The notes under the pieces: generated by a model
What the model saw: only the letters and a program-made list of their open reading frames with translations
Database searches by the model: none
Told to the model about the DNA's origin: nothing
Assembly (NCBI RefSeq): GCF_022419185.1
Contig: NZ_JAJOZK010000008.1
Span: 89,670 to 153,669, forward strand
Length of the DNA: 64,000 nt
DNA from: Thermomonas flagellata
Lineage (GTDB): Bacteria; Pseudomonadota; Gammaproteobacteria; Xanthomonadales; Xanthomonadaceae
Direction of reading: 5' to 3'
In this document: positions 55,787 to 64,000 of the stretch, one piece after another
Position numbering within the stretch: position 1 is the stretch's first letter
Layout: each line of letters begins with the position of its first letter
Made by a program: the position numbers and the translations under genes

Positions 55787-56477
55787 CGCGGCCGACGCGG
55801 TGATCCGCGCCGAGAACCTGGGCAAGACCTACGCCGAAGGGCGCCTGCGCACGCCGGTGTTCGGCGGGCTGGAGTTCGCGGTCGCGCCCGGCGAGACGGT
55901 GGCCATCCTCGGCGCCTCCGGCGCCGGCAAGAGCACCCTGCTGCACCTGCTGGGCGGGCTGGACGTGCCGACCACCGGCGAGGTGTACGTGGCCGGGCAG
56001 AAGATGAGCGCGCTGTCGGACGCCGCGCGCGGCCGCCTGCGCAACCGCGCGCTCGGCTTCGTCTACCAGTTCCACCACCTGTTGCCGGAGTTCACCGCGC
56101 TGGAGAACGTGATGATGCCGGTGCTGCTGGCCGGGGCGGCGGTGGACGAGGCACGCGACCGCGCGCGCACACTGCTGGAGGCGGTCGGCCTCGGCCACCG
56201 CCTGCGCCACAAGCCGGGCGAACTGTCCGGCGGCGAGCGCCAGCGCACCGCGGTCGCGCGCGCACTGGTCAACCGCCCGGCCTGCGTGCTCGGCGACGAG
56301 CCCACCGGCAACCTCGACGAGAAGACCGCGGCGCAGGTGTTCGAGCAGATGCTGCAGCTCAATCGCGCGCACGGCACCAGCCTGGTGCTGGTGACCCACG
56401 ACCGCGGCCTGGCGCGCCGCCTCGACCGCGTGCTGGAGCTGCACGAGGGCGGCCTGCGGCCCTGCCTCGATCCGTAA
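55779..56477 (+). CDS. lolD: Lipoprotein-releasing ABC transporter ATP-binding protein
   Basis: A 232-residue ATPase that powers LolC. Walker A is [20 protein letters not shown], the signature is [16 protein letters not shown], Walker B is [13 protein letters not shown] and the switch is [22 protein letters not shown] around the Q-loop is typical of LolD. It overlaps lolC by 8 bases, which couples their translation. Confidence 0.95.
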   Translation: MNDAADAVIRAENLGKTYAEGRLRTPVFGGLEFAVAPGETVAILGASGAGKSTLLHLLGGLDVPTTGEVYVAGQKMSALSDAARGRLRNRALGFVYQFHHLLPEFTALENVMMPVLLAGAAVDEARDRARTLLEAVGLGHRLRHKPGELSGGERQRTAVARALVNRPACVLGDEPTGNLDEKTAAQVFEQMLQLNRAHGTSLVLVTHDRGLARRLDRVLELHEGGLRPCLDP

Positions 56478-56645
56478 GCCGGTCCGCGCGTCGCGGCCAC
56501 CGGCGTACATGGCCGCTCCCCGCCGGGCGTCGCATGCCTGCCTGCAAGCCGGGCCGTGTGCCTCGCGGGCGCGGAGGGCTGCCGCGTGCTGGCCGGTCCG
56601 TGCCGCCCGCGCCGTAAGTCGCGATGACGCGCGCATGACGCCGGC

Positions 56646-56674
56646 TTGACGCTATGGCGACCGCCGCCGTACCG
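56646..56674 (+). promoter_or_regulatory. Weak promoter-like pair upstream of the small membrane operon
   Basis: TTGACG (56646-56651) is a good -35 match; 17 bases later CGTACC (56669-56674) is a poor -10. The remainder of the 287-base gap after lolD (56478-56764) holds no gene that I can support; a CRP-like palindrome is listed separately. Confidence 0.2.
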
Positions 56675-56714
56675 TCCGGGATGGTGGTGCAAGCCACTGA
56701 TCAGCCAGAAAAAT

Positions 56715-56730
56715 CGTGACGCGCGTCACG
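56715..56730. promoter_or_regulatory. CRP/Clp-like palindrome
   Basis: CGTGACGCGCGTCACG is a perfect 16-bp palindrome with the GTGA-N6-TCAC core recognised by CRP-family regulators, including Xanthomonas Clp. It lies 34 bases before the start of the small membrane protein gene. Binding is inferred from the pattern only. Confidence 0.5.
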
Positions 56731-56764
56731 CGTCGTCGGCGCTTGCAAGGCATGTGGAGGGGGC

Positions 56765-57067
56765 ATGGGCAACGAAACGCTGTTCTACGGCATCGGGATC
56801 CTCGCGATCCTGAGCATCCTGTACGGGCTCTGGCAGGCGATCTCGCTGCGGCGGCAGGTGCCGGGCGGGGTGGTCGGCCGGCAATGGAAGATCCTCACCT
56901 GGCTGGTGCTGCTGTTCGCGGTCGGCTATGCCGCGATCCCGTTCTTCGGGCGCATGCCGATCGAGACCCTGCGCCTGGTGGTGGTGGCGATCTTCCTCGG
57001 CGGCGCGATCTACGTGGTGATCACCATCCGCCTGATCCACACCATCATCCGCGCGCTGTCGGACTGA
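56765..57067 (+). CDS. Small three-helix membrane protein of unknown function
   Basis: A 100-residue protein that I do not recognise. It has three hydrophobic segments: residues 6-24 (LFYGIGILAILSILYGLW), 44-60 (ILTWLVLLFAVGYAAIPFF) and 70-90 (LRLVVVAIFLGGAIYVVITI). GTGGAGGGGG lies before the ATG. It is followed by a soluble hypothetical gene 11 bases later. The CRP-like palindrome upstream suggests regulated expression. Confidence 0.75.
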   Translation: MGNETLFYGIGILAILSILYGLWQAISLRRQVPGGVVGRQWKILTWLVLLFAVGYAAIPFFGRMPIETLRLVVVAIFLGGAIYVVITIRLIHTIIRALSD

Positions 57068-57077
57068 CGGGGGCGGC

Positions 57078-57593
57078 ATGTTCGAGCGCACCGTGTTCCT
57101 GCGCACGGCGGCCGGGGAGGCAGCGCTCGCGCAGCACGACCATCGCCTGTCGCTGGCGCTGCGGCGGGTGCTGATCCTGGTCGACGGACGCTCCGACGGC
57201 GCGGCCCTGCGTGCGCGTGCGCCCTACCGCGACCTCGACGAGTCGCTGGAGCGCTTGCTGGCGGAGGGCTTGATCGCGATCGCCGGCGCCGCGCCCGCCG
57301 TCCCGGCGCCCGCGGCGGCACCGGCCCCCGCGGCCGTGACCAGCGGCGCGCAGGCCGGGCCCGCCGGGCCGGCCGGGCCGGCCGCGCTGCGCCAGGCCTT
57401 GTTCGATCTGTGCCGCGAGGTGCTCGGCGATGCCCAGGCCGAAGCGGCCGGCCGCCGCCTGCTGACCGCCGGCGATACCCCCGGCGAGATTGCCGCAGCG
57501 CTGGCCAAGACCGTCTCGGTGGTGCGGCTGACGGTGGACGAGGCCAAGGCCGACACCCTGCGCCGGCGCGGCGAGGCCCTGCTGCGCGGCTGA
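57078..57593 (+). CDS. Hypothetical protein with winged-helix-like N-terminal domain
   Basis: A 171-residue protein of unknown function. Residues 1-70 (FLRTAAGEAALAQHDHRLSL, RRVLILVDGRSDGAALRARA, ESLERLLAEGLI) have a winged-helix pattern often seen in Xanthomonadaceae proteins of the same length. Residues 71-103 are an Ala/Pro linker and 104-171 form a helical domain. No signal peptide. It follows the small membrane protein gene and precedes comEC. Confidence 0.72.
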   Translation: MFERTVFLRTAAGEAALAQHDHRLSLALRRVLILVDGRSDGAALRARAPYRDLDESLERLLAEGLIAIAGAAPAVPAPAAAPAPAAVTSGAQAGPAGPAGPAALRQALFDLCREVLGDAQAEAAGRRLLTAGDTPGEIAAALAKTVSVVRLTVDEAKADTLRRRGEALLRG

Positions 57594-57673
57594 GGCCGGA
57601 CGCGGGATTCCCCGACCCCGCGCAGCGCGCACCGCCGATCGGAGGCCGTGCGCCGCCGGCGCAGCCTGCGCCG

Positions 57674-60600
57674 GTGACCACCGACCCGCCAGCGCCGCGA
57701 CCGCTGTTTGGCCCGTTGGCCGCGGTTTGCCTGCTGGCCGGTGCCGGTGGCCTGCTCGCGCTGCCGCGGCTGCCGCCGACCGCGCTGTGGGGCGGTGCCG
57801 GGCTGCTCGGGCTGTGCCTGCTGGCGCGCAGTTGGCGCTGGCGCTGGGCGGGGATCGTGCTGCTGGGCGCGGCGCTGGCGTCGGCGCAGGCACAGTCCGC
57901 GCTGGAGGCGCAACTGCCGCCGGCGCTGGCCGGGCGCACGCTGTGGGTGGACGGGCGGGTGCTCGACCTGCCGCGGCGCGAACCGCGGCGGATCCGCTTC
58001 GACCTGCAGGTCGATGCCGGCGCAACGCAGAACCCGGCCCTGCGCGGTCGGCGCCTGCGCCTGGCCTGGTACCTCGCTCCCGGCGAACAGACGCCGCCAC
58101 TGGCGGCCGGCAGCCGCTGGCGCCTGCCGGTGCGGCTGCAGGCGCCGCGCGGGCTGCGCAATCCCGGCGGGATCGACGGCGAGAAGCACGCCCTGCTCGA
58201 CCGCATCGCGGCGAGCGGCCATGTCGCGGCGCCGGCGCTGGCGCGGCCACTGGCACCCGCGACCGGCGTGCAGGCCTGGCGCGAACGGATGTCGGCACGG
58301 ATCGCCGCCGCGGTCGCTGGGCCGTCGGCGCGCTTCGTGCGGGCGCTGGCGCTCGGCGACACCCGCGGCCTCGAGGAGGCCGACTGGGCGCGCCTGCGCG
58401 CGGCCGGCCTGACCCATCTGGTGGCGATCTCCGGGTTCCATGTCGGGCTGGTGGCCGGCTTCTTCGCGCTGCTGGCGGGCGCGTTGTGGTGGTGGCTGCC
58501 TGGCCTGGCGCGGCGCTGGCCGCGGCCGTTCGCGGTCGCGCTGGCCGCCGCCGCGGGTGGCTTCGCCTACGCGGCCATCACCGGCTGGGCGGTGCCGACC
58601 GTGCGCACCGCGCTGATGATCGCGGTGGTCGCGCTGGCGCGGGTGCTGCGCCGCCACCTGCGGCGCTGGGACGCGCTCGCGCTGGGGGCGATCGTGCTGG
58701 TGCTGCTGGATCCGCTGGCGCTGCTCGGCGCGGGGTTCTGGCTGAGCTTTGCCGGCGTGGCCTGGCTGCTGTGGAGCCTGCCCGTGCGCTGGCCCGGGCC
58801 GTGGGGCTGGCTGCACGGCTTCCTCGCGGCGCAGGCAGTGGCCAGCCTCGGCCTGCTGCCGCTGACCGTGGTCCTGTTCGGCCAGGCTTCGCTGGTGGGG
58901 CCGCTGGCCAATCTGCTGGCGGTGCCGTGGTGGAGCCTGGTGGTGATCCCGCTGGCGCTGCTTGGGGTGCTGGCCGAGACCCTGTGGCCGGGCGCCGGCG
59001 CCTGGCCATGGTGGCTGGCGGCGCGCGCGTTCGATCTGGCGTGGCCGCTGCTGGAGCGGCTGGCCGACGGCCCGCTGGCCATGGTCTGGCTCCCGCAGCC
59101 GGCCTGGTACGCGCTGCCGCTGGCGCTGGCCGGCACGGTCTGGCTGCTACTGCCGCGCGGGATTCCCGGGCGTTCGCTTGCGCTGTGCCTGTGGCTGCCG
59201 CTGCTGCACCCGGCGCGCGCGGCGCCGGCGGTGGGCGCGGCGGAACTGGTCGTGGTGGACGTCGGCCAGGGCCTGGCGGTGGTGGTGCGCACTGCCCGCC
59301 ACGTGCTGCTGTTCGATGCCGGGCCGGCGCAGGCGGACGGCTACGACGCAGGCGCGCGCGCGGTGTTGCCGGTGCTGCGCGCGCTCGGCATCGGCCGCCT
59401 GGACGCGGTGGTGCTCAGCCACGGCGACGGCGACCATGCCGGCGGGTTCGCCGCGGTCGCGCGCGCCGTGCCGGTGCTGGCGCTGCTGGCGCCGGCCGGG
59501 AGCCCGGCTCCGGGGCTGCAGGATTGCCGCGTCGGGCAGGCGTGGCGCTGGGACGGGGTGGTGTTCCGCCTGCTGCATCCGCCGCCGGACTTCCCCTATC
59601 TCGGCAACGAGGCCGGCTGCGTGCTGCGGATCGAGACGGCCCGCGCCAGCGCGCTGCTGAGCGGGGACATCGGCCAGTACGTGGAGCGCCGCCTGCTGCG
59701 GACCGATCCGCGTGTGCTGCGCAGCGACGTAGTGCTGGTGCCGCACCACGGCAGCGCCGGCTCCTCCGACCCGGCGTTCGTCGCCGCCACCGGCGCGCGC
59801 CTGGCGCTGGTGTCCTCCGGTGCCGGCAACCGCTTCGGGCATCCGCGCCCGGCCGTGGTCGCGCGCTGGTGCGCGGCCGGCGCGGAGGTGCTGGACACCG
59901 CGCGCAGCGGCGCGCTGCGGGTGTGGCTGGATGCCGGCGGGGTGCACGTGCGCGAGCAACGCATGGCGCAGCCGCGGTTGTGGGATGGCGTGCGCCGTCG
60001 CGGCAGGGAGGCTGGGCTATGCTACGCGCCGGATTGGCCACGGCCCGCCGGGCCGGAGGATCGAAGTGCTGGAACTGGTGCGGGCCGGCGGTTGGCCCAT
60101 GATCCCGCTGCTGCTGCTGTCGGCGGTGGCCCTGGCGATCATCGTCGAACGCTTCTGGAGCCTGCGCCGCGACCGCGTGCTCCCGCCCGGGCTGGGGCAG
60201 GAAGTGCGCGAGTGGGTGGCCGCGCGCGGCGACGCGCTGGAGCCGGCGCACATCGAGACCCTGCGCGCCAACTCTCCGCTCGGGGCGCTGCTGGCGGCGG
60301 AACTGGACGTGCGCGACCGCGGCCGCGAGGTGATCCGCGAGCGGGTGGAGGACGTCGGCCGCCACCTGGTGCACCGCATGGAGCGCTACCTCAACACCCT
60401 CGGTACGATCGCCGCGGTCGGCCCGCTGCTCGGCCTGTTCGGCACCGTGGTCGGCATGATCGAGATGTTCCTCGGCATCCTCGACCACGGCATCGGCGAC
60501 GCCAGCCAGCTCGCCGGCGGGATCGGCAAGGCGCTGATCTGCACCGCCACCGGGATGGTGGTGGCGGTGCCGGCGCTGATCTTCCACCGCTACTTCCGCG

Positions 60601-60757
60601 GCCGCATCGCGGCCTACATCGTCGACATGGAGCACGAGGCGATGCGCCTGTCCGACGTGCTGGCCGCGCGCGCGCCGCGGGCGGGCTGAGGCGGCGCGCA
60701 TGCGCATCCAGGACTTCCGCCAGGACGACGTGCCGGACATCAACCTGGTGCCGTTGA
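57674..60757 (+). CDS. comEC: DNA internalization competence protein ComEC/Rec2, frame runs into exbB
   Basis: ComEC forms the inner-membrane channel for transforming DNA. Up to about 60000 the translation is normal: an N-terminal region with two helices, DUF4131-like domain, the ComEC channel domain (GLTHLVAISGFHVGLVAGF, FAGVAWLLW) and a C-terminal metallo-beta-lactamase domain (VVLSHGDGDHAGG, LLSGDIG, LVPHHGSAGSSD). There is no stop until 60755-60757, so the frame crosses the whole of exbB and part of exbD in another register. The real protein probably ends near 60010-60050. The GTG at 57674 is the likely start. Confidence 0.8.
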   Translation: MTTDPPAPRPLFGPLAAVCLLAGAGGLLALPRLPPTALWGGAGLLGLCLLARSWRWRWAGIVLLGAALASAQAQSALEAQLPPALAGRTLWVDGRVLDLPRREPRRIRFDLQVDAGATQNPALRGRRLRLAWYLAPGEQTPPLAAGSRWRLPVRLQAPRGLRNPGGIDGEKHALLDRIAASGHVAAPALARPLAPATGVQAWRERMSARIAAAVAGPSARFVRALALGDTRGLEEADWARLRAAGLTHLVAISGFHVGLVAGFFALLAGALWWWLPGLARRWPRPFAVALAAAAGGFAYAAITGWAVPTVRTALMIAVVALARVLRRHLRRWDALALGAIVLVLLDPLALLGAGFWLSFAGVAWLLWSLPVRWPGPWGWLHGFLAAQAVASLGLLPLTVVLFGQASLVGPLANLLAVPWWSLVVIPLALLGVLAETLWPGAGAWPWWLAARAFDLAWPLLERLADGPLAMVWLPQPAWYALPLALAGTVWLLLPRGIPGRSLALCLWLPLLHPARAAPAVGAAELVVVDVGQGLAVVVRTARHVLLFDAGPAQADGYDAGARAVLPVLRALGIGRLDAVVLSHGDGDHAGGFAAVARAVPVLALLAPAGSPAPGLQDCRVGQAWRWDGVVFRLLHPPPDFPYLGNEAGCVLRIETARASALLSGDIGQYVERRLLRTDPRVLRSDVVLVPHHGSAGSSDPAFVAATGARLALVSSGAGNRFGHPRPAVVARWCAAGAEVLDTARSGALRVWLDAGGVHVREQRMAQPRLWDGVRRRGREAGLCYAPDWPRPAGPEDRSAGTGAGRRLAHDPAAAAVGGGPGDHRRTLLEPAPRPRAPARAGAGSARVGGRARRRAGAGAHRDPARQLSARGAAGGGTGRARPRPRGDPRAGGGRRPPPGAPHGALPQHPRYDRRGRPAARPVRHRGRHDRDVPRHPRPRHRRRQPARRRDRQGADLHRHRDGGGGAGADLPPLLPRPHRGLHRRHGARGDAPVRRAGRARAAGGLRRRACASRTSARTTCRTSTWCR
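60018..60023 (+). promoter_or_regulatory. -10 element of the exbB-exbD-msbA-lpxK operon
   Basis: TATGCT lies 42 bases before the exbB GTG and 25 bases before a GGAGGA ribosome-binding site. No -35 is clear. It is the likely start of the downstream operon and also argues that comEC transcription units end here. Confidence 0.35.
60055..60060 (+). promoter_or_regulatory. Ribosome-binding site that fixes the exbB start
   Basis: GGAGGA is 5 bases from GTG 60066, deciding for that codon over upstream in-frame starts. Confidence 0.7.
60066..60689 (+). CDS. exbB: ExbB/TolQ-type proton channel protein
   Basis: A 207-residue MotA/TolQ/ExbB family protein with three transmembrane helices: WPMIPLLLLSAVALAIIVERF, then GTIAAVGPLLGLFGTVVGMI with the conserved proline and glycines, and ICTATGMVVAVPALIFHRYF. 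With ExbD it turns the proton gradient into motion that energises TonB-type outer-membrane transport. It has the short N-terminus of the family. No tonB gene is in the window. Confidence 0.9.
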   Translation: MLELVRAGGWPMIPLLLLSAVALAIIVERFWSLRRDRVLPPGLGQEVREWVAARGDALEPAHIETLRANSPLGALLAAELDVRDRGREVIRERVEDVGRHLVHRMERYLNTLGTIAAVGPLLGLFGTVVGMIEMFLGILDHGIGDASQLAGGIGKALICTATGMVVAVPALIFHRYFRGRIAAYIVDMEHEAMRLSDVLAARAPRAG

Positions 60758-61134
60758 TCGACGTGATGCTGTGCCTGCTGATCTTCTTCGTGGTCACCAC
60801 CACCTTCGACGCGCGCTCGGTGCTCAAGCTGGAGCTGCCGCGTGCCGACGGCCAGCCGGCGGAGCCGAAGGTGCAGCCGCTGAGCGTGCTGGTCAACGCG
60901 CAGGGCCGCTACTTCGTCAGCGACCGCGAGGCGCTGCGGCCCGACCTGGCCTCGCTCAAGGCCACCCTGCAGGAGGTCGCCGGCGACGACCGCGCGCGCC
61001 CGGTACTGCTGCGCGCGGACGCGCGCACCCCGCACCAGGCGGTGGTCACCGCGCTGGAGGCACTCGGCCAGCTCGGCTTCCGCGAGGTCGCGATCGCGAC
61101 CGCGCCGTCGCCGCGGGATGCCGCCGCGCCGTGA
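60700..61134 (+). CDS. exbD: ExbD/TolR-type biopolymer transport protein
   Basis: A 144-residue protein with one transmembrane helix ([21 protein letters not shown]) carrying the essential aspartate in the helix, and a periplasmic domain ([21 protein letters not shown]). It pairs with ExbB. The ATG is 10 bases after exbB; the stop overlaps the msbA GTG as GTGA. Confidence 0.92.
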   Translation: MRIQDFRQDDVPDINLVPLIDVMLCLLIFFVVTTTFDARSVLKLELPRADGQPAEPKVQPLSVLVNAQGRYFVSDREALRPDLASLKATLQEVAGDDRARPVLLRADARTPHQAVVTALEALGQLGFREVAIATAPSPRDAAAP

Positions 61135-62870
61135 GCAGCGCCGCACCGTCCGCCACCTACCGCCGCCTGCGCGGCTACGCACGCCCGTATTGGGGGCTGA
61201 TCGCTGCCGGCATGCTGGCGATGGCGCTGGAGGCGGGCGCCAGCGCCGGCACCCTGAAGCTGCTCGGGCCGATCGTGGACGACATCTTCGTCCGTCACGT
61301 GTTCAGCTACTGGCTGCCGGGCGGGCTGGTGCTGCTGCTGCTGGCGCGCGGGTTGTTCGGGCTGGTCTCGGACTACACCATCGCGCGCGCCGGGCGCGGG
61401 GTTGCGCGCGACCTGCGCCTGCGCCTGATGGCGCAGTACCTGCGCCTGCCGGGCGCGCGCTTCGACGCCGAGCCGGTGCCGTCGATGCTGACCCGGCTCG
61501 GCACCGACAGCGAGCAGGTCGCGCAGGCCGCGGTGGACGCGCTCAAGGTGATGGTCAGCAACGTGCTGGGCATCCTCGCCACCCTCGCGGTGATGGTCTG
61601 GACCAGCTGGCGGGTATCGCTGGTGCTGCTGCTGCTGGCGCCGGCGCTGGCGTGGATGATGAGCCGGGTGGGGCAGCGCTACCGCATGCTCAACCACGAG
61701 ATCCAGGAGTCATCGGCGCGCATGCTGCAGGGCGCGGACCAGGCCCTGCACGCGCAGCAGGACGTCAAGGCCTACGGCGCGCAGGCGGCGGAGCTGGCGC
61801 GCTACGCCGCGGAGACCTGGCGCAACCTGCGGCTGGCGCTGAAGATCGAGGTCACCCGTGGCACCCTGTCGATGCTGGTGCAGGTGCTCGGCGCGATCGG
61901 GGTGGCGGTGATGCTGGTGGTGGCCGGGCGCGAGGCGCAGCACGGCCGCCTGACCGCCGGCGACTTCATGACCCTGATGACCGCGATGGTCAGCCTGGTG
62001 CCGGCGCTGCGCCAGCTGACCAACGTGCAGAGCATGCTGCAGCGGGGCATCAGCTCGGCCGACCGCGTGTTCGCGGTGCTCGACGCCGAGCCCGAGCGCG
62101 ACGCCGGCACCCGCCCGCTGGCGCGCGCGCAGGGGCTGATCGAGTTCCGCCACGTGGACGCGCGCTACGAGGGCAGCGCGACGCCGGCGCTGCGCGACGT
62201 CAGCTTCGTCGCGCGCCCGGGCACGGTGACCGCGGTCGTCGGCCGCTCCGGCAGCGGCAAGTCCACCCTGGCGCGGCTGATCCCGCGCTTCTACGAGCCG
62301 GCGGCTGGGCAGATCCTGCTCGACGGGCACCCGCTCACCGACTACCCGCTGGCGGATCTGCGCCGGCAGATCGCGATGGTCGGCCAGCACGTGCTGCTGT
62401 TCGACGGCAGCGTGGCGCAGAACGTGGCCTACGGCGAGCTGGAAGGCAGCGACGAGGCGCGGATCGCCGCCGCGGTGCAGGACGCCAACGCCGCCGAGTT
62501 CGTGGCCGGCCTGCCCGGCGGCCTGCACGGCCACATCGGGGCCAAGGGCGGCAAGCTCTCCGGCGGCCAGCGCCAGCGCCTGGCGATCGCGCGCGCGATG
62601 CTCAAGGATGCGCCGATCCTGATCCTCGACGAGGCCACCGCGGCGCTCGACAATGCCTCCGAGCGGCTGGTGCAGGAGGCGCTGGCGCGCCTGATCCCGC
62701 ACCGCACGACCCTGATCATCGCGCATCGGCTGTCCACCATCGAGCATGCCGACCAGGTGCTGGTGCTGGACGAGGGCCGGCTGGTCGAGCAAGGCACACA
62801 TGCCGAGCTGCTGGCGCGCGGCGGGGTGTATGCGCACCTGCATGCGATGCAGTTCCGGGAGCCGGCATGA
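61131..62870 (+). CDS. msbA: Lipid A export ABC transporter MsbA
   Basis: A 579-residue half-transporter that flips lipid A-core and phospholipids across the inner membrane. Six transmembrane helices (20-310) precede an ATPase domain with Walker [40 protein letters not shown], Walker [12 protein letters not shown] and the switch histidine in IIAHRLSTI. Its GTG start overlaps the exbD stop, and its stop overlaps lpxK, so the envelope genes are translated as a block. lpxK next to it supports MsbA over other half-transporters. Confidence 0.93.
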   Translation: MSSAAPSATYRRLRGYARPYWGLIAAGMLAMALEAGASAGTLKLLGPIVDDIFVRHVFSYWLPGGLVLLLLARGLFGLVSDYTIARAGRGVARDLRLRLMAQYLRLPGARFDAEPVPSMLTRLGTDSEQVAQAAVDALKVMVSNVLGILATLAVMVWTSWRVSLVLLLLAPALAWMMSRVGQRYRMLNHEIQESSARMLQGADQALHAQQDVKAYGAQAAELARYAAETWRNLRLALKIEVTRGTLSMLVQVLGAIGVAVMLVVAGREAQHGRLTAGDFMTLMTAMVSLVPALRQLTNVQSMLQRGISSADRVFAVLDAEPERDAGTRPLARAQGLIEFRHVDARYEGSATPALRDVSFVARPGTVTAVVGRSGSGKSTLARLIPRFYEPAAGQILLDGHPLTDYPLADLRRQIAMVGQHVLLFDGSVAQNVAYGELEGSDEARIAAAVQDANAAEFVAGLPGGLHGHIGAKGGKLSGGQRQRLAIARAMLKDAPILILDEATAALDNASERLVQEALARLIPHRTTLIIAHRLSTIEHADQVLVLDEGRLVEQGTHAELLARGGVYAHLHAMQFREPA

Positions 62871-63883
62871 GCGCAGGCCGCCGCCTCGCGCAGGCGCCGG
62901 CCTGGTGGTACGGGGAGGCGCCGGTGCCGCGCTGGGCGCGGCTGCTGGCGCCGCTGTATGGCGCGTTGGTGGCGTTGCGGCGCGCCGCCTACCGCCGCGG
63001 CTGGCGGCGCGTCCGGCATCCCGGCGTGCCGGTGCTGGTGGTCGGCAACCTGGTCGCCGGCGGCAGCGGCAAGACCCCGCTGGTGGCGGCGATCGCTGCG
63101 CACCTGCGCGACGCCGGCTGGCGCCCGGGGATCGCCAGCCGCGGCCACGGCCGGCGTGAGCCCGGGATCGCGCGCTGGGTCACGCCCGAGGCGGATCCCG
63201 CCCTGGTCGGCGACGAGCCACTGCTGCTGGCGCGCCGCACCGGGATGCCGGTGCGGGTGGACCGCGACCGCGCCGCCGCCGCCGCCGCGCTGGCGGCGGC
63301 CGGCTGCGACATCGTGCTGTGCGACGACGGCCTGCAGCACTACCGGCTGGCGCGCGACCTCGAGATCGAGGTGGTGGACGCCCGTCGCCGCTACGGCAAT
63401 GGCCGCCTGCTGCCGGCCGGGCCTCTGCGCGAGCCACTCGAGCGCGCTGCGGACTGCACGTTGCGGGTGGTGAACGTCGGCACCGAGCCGCTGCCGGCGA
63501 TCCCGGCGGGCGCCGGCCAGGAATGGCCGATGGAGCTCGTGCTGGGCGACGCGCTGCCGCTGGCGGGCGGGCGCGCGCTGCCGCTGGCCGCGTTCGCCGG
63601 GCGGCGGGTGCACGCGGTGGCCGGGATCGGCGACCCCGAGCGGTTCTTCGCCGCCCTGCGCGCGCTCGGGATCCTGGTGGTCCCGCATGCCTTCCCCGAC
63701 CACCATGCCTACCGGCGCGAGGACTTCGCCTTCGCCAGCGCCTTGCCGGTGCTGATGACCGAGAAGGATGCGGTCAAGTGCGCGCCGCTGGCGGCGGCCG
63801 ACTGGTACGCGGTGCCGGTCGAAGCGCGCCTGCCGGCCGGGTTCTGGGCCGCGCTCGACGCCGCGCTGCCGGCGCGCGGCTGA
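62867..63883 (+). CDS. lpxK: Tetraacyldisaccharide 4'-kinase
   Basis: LpxK phosphorylates the lipid A precursor at the 4' position. The 338-residue protein has an N-terminal membrane anchor region ([23 protein letters not shown]), the P-loop [36 protein letters not shown] and a C-terminal GIGDPERFF and FPDHHAY and [10 protein letters not shown]. It has usual length. The IS110-type element begins 17 bases after the stop, where kdsB would be expected. Confidence 0.94.
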   Translation: MSAGRRLAQAPAWWYGEAPVPRWARLLAPLYGALVALRRAAYRRGWRRVRHPGVPVLVVGNLVAGGSGKTPLVAAIAAHLRDAGWRPGIASRGHGRREPGIARWVTPEADPALVGDEPLLLARRTGMPVRVDRDRAAAAAALAAAGCDIVLCDDGLQHYRLARDLEIEVVDARRRYGNGRLLPAGPLREPLERAADCTLRVVNVGTEPLPAIPAGAGQEWPMELVLGDALPLAGGRALPLAAFAGRRVHAVAGIGDPERFFAALRALGILVVPHAFPDHHAYRREDFAFASALPVLMTEKDAVKCAPLAAADWYAVPVEARLPAGFWAALDAALPARG

Positions 63884-63899
63884 GCAACCGTCTTGGCAG

Positions 63900-64000
63900 T
63901 CAAGCGTGATGAAGAGTCAAGTCCCAGCTGGAGCGGTGCCTTGCAATGGCATTGAGCACGGTCAGCAGCTTGCGCATGCAAGCCACGAGGGCAACCTTCT
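63900..64000 (-). mobile_element. 3' end of an IS110-family transposase (partial, window edge)
   Basis: On the minus strand the frame from 63998 down to the TGA at 63900-63902 reads KVALVACMRKLLTVLNAIA and then RHRSSWDLTLHHA, the typical C-terminus of IS110-family (DEDD) transposases. The 16 bases between lpxK and this stop and the coding region are less GC-rich than the rest of the window. Only the end is present, so whether the element is intact cannot be judged. Confidence 0.85.

Noticed and set aside
56599..56640. Further GC-rich partial repeats in the gap after lolD, possibly a small RNA
   Set aside because: No convincing promoter-terminator pair or hairpin with T-run was seen.

Overview
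The window is about 64 kb of very GC-rich bacterial chromosome, and almost all of it is protein-coding. Gene content and order point to a gammaproteobacterium of the Xanthomonadaceae/Lysobacteraceae, in or near Lysobacter, Luteimonas or Xanthomonas. The clues are asd-fimV-truA-trpF-trpB-trpA-accD, glmM followed by tpiA-secG-tRNA-Leu, lolC-lolD followed by comEC-exbB-exbD-msbA-lpxK, and a cyoABCD-SURF1-regB/regA block. This placement is inference from gene order and protein motifs; no search was run.

Layout. 1-11.3 kb: biosynthetic housekeeping (end of aroC, asd, fimV, truA, trpF, trpB, a DUF3144 gene, trpA, accD, glmM, a 2-oxoglutarate oxygenase). 11.4-13.5 kb: a second oxygenase-like gene (DUF6445), tpiA, secG and tRNA-Leu(GAG). 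13.7-18.9 kb: a barnase-like RNase with its barstar, a zinc carboxypeptidase, a glutathione transferase, a rhomboid protease, a small acetyltransferase-like protein and pseudouridine synthase RluF. 19-28.2 kb: cold-shock protein, lipoprotein, cyclopropane fatty acid synthase, Lhr-type helicase and dipeptidyl carboxypeptidase. 28.3-37.4 kb: glutathione peroxidase, ferredoxin-NADP reductase, aldose dehydrogenase, class I fumarase, two related STAS-like small proteins, DUF456, a cytochrome c'-like protein, tcdA, a TatD nuclease, DUF6116 and a glycine-zipper protein.

37.4-53.8 kb is mostly central and respiratory metabolism: glutaryl-CoA dehydrogenase, a fused two-domain E1 dehydrogenase, YgfZ, the complete succinate dehydrogenase operon with a small SdhAF4 assembly factor at its head, a RegB/RegA-type redox two-component pair, SURF1, cytochrome bo3 quinol oxidase (cyoABCD) and an MFS transporter. 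53.8-63.9 kb is cell-envelope and competence: SdhE and YgfX, LolC/LolD lipoprotein export, a small hypothetical operon behind a CRP-like palindrome, ComEC, ExbB/ExbD, MsbA and LpxK. The last 100 bases are the 3' end of an IS110-family transposase on the minus strand, the only mobile element seen.

How it fits together: chorismate from AroC feeds the trp genes. SdhABCD feeds ubiquinol to CyoABCD, and the RegBA pair between them is placed to sense quinone redox state. SdhAF4, SdhE and YgfZ, all in this window, belong to families that support flavin or Fe-S enzymes such as succinate dehydrogenase. No phage, CRISPR array, secondary-metabolite cluster or defence island is visible. The most notable unexplained items are the paired STAS-like proteins, an unattached E1 dehydrogenase, two genes whose reading frames run into their neighbours (ygfX, comEC), two strong palindromes in promoter regions, and three genes that look leaderless.
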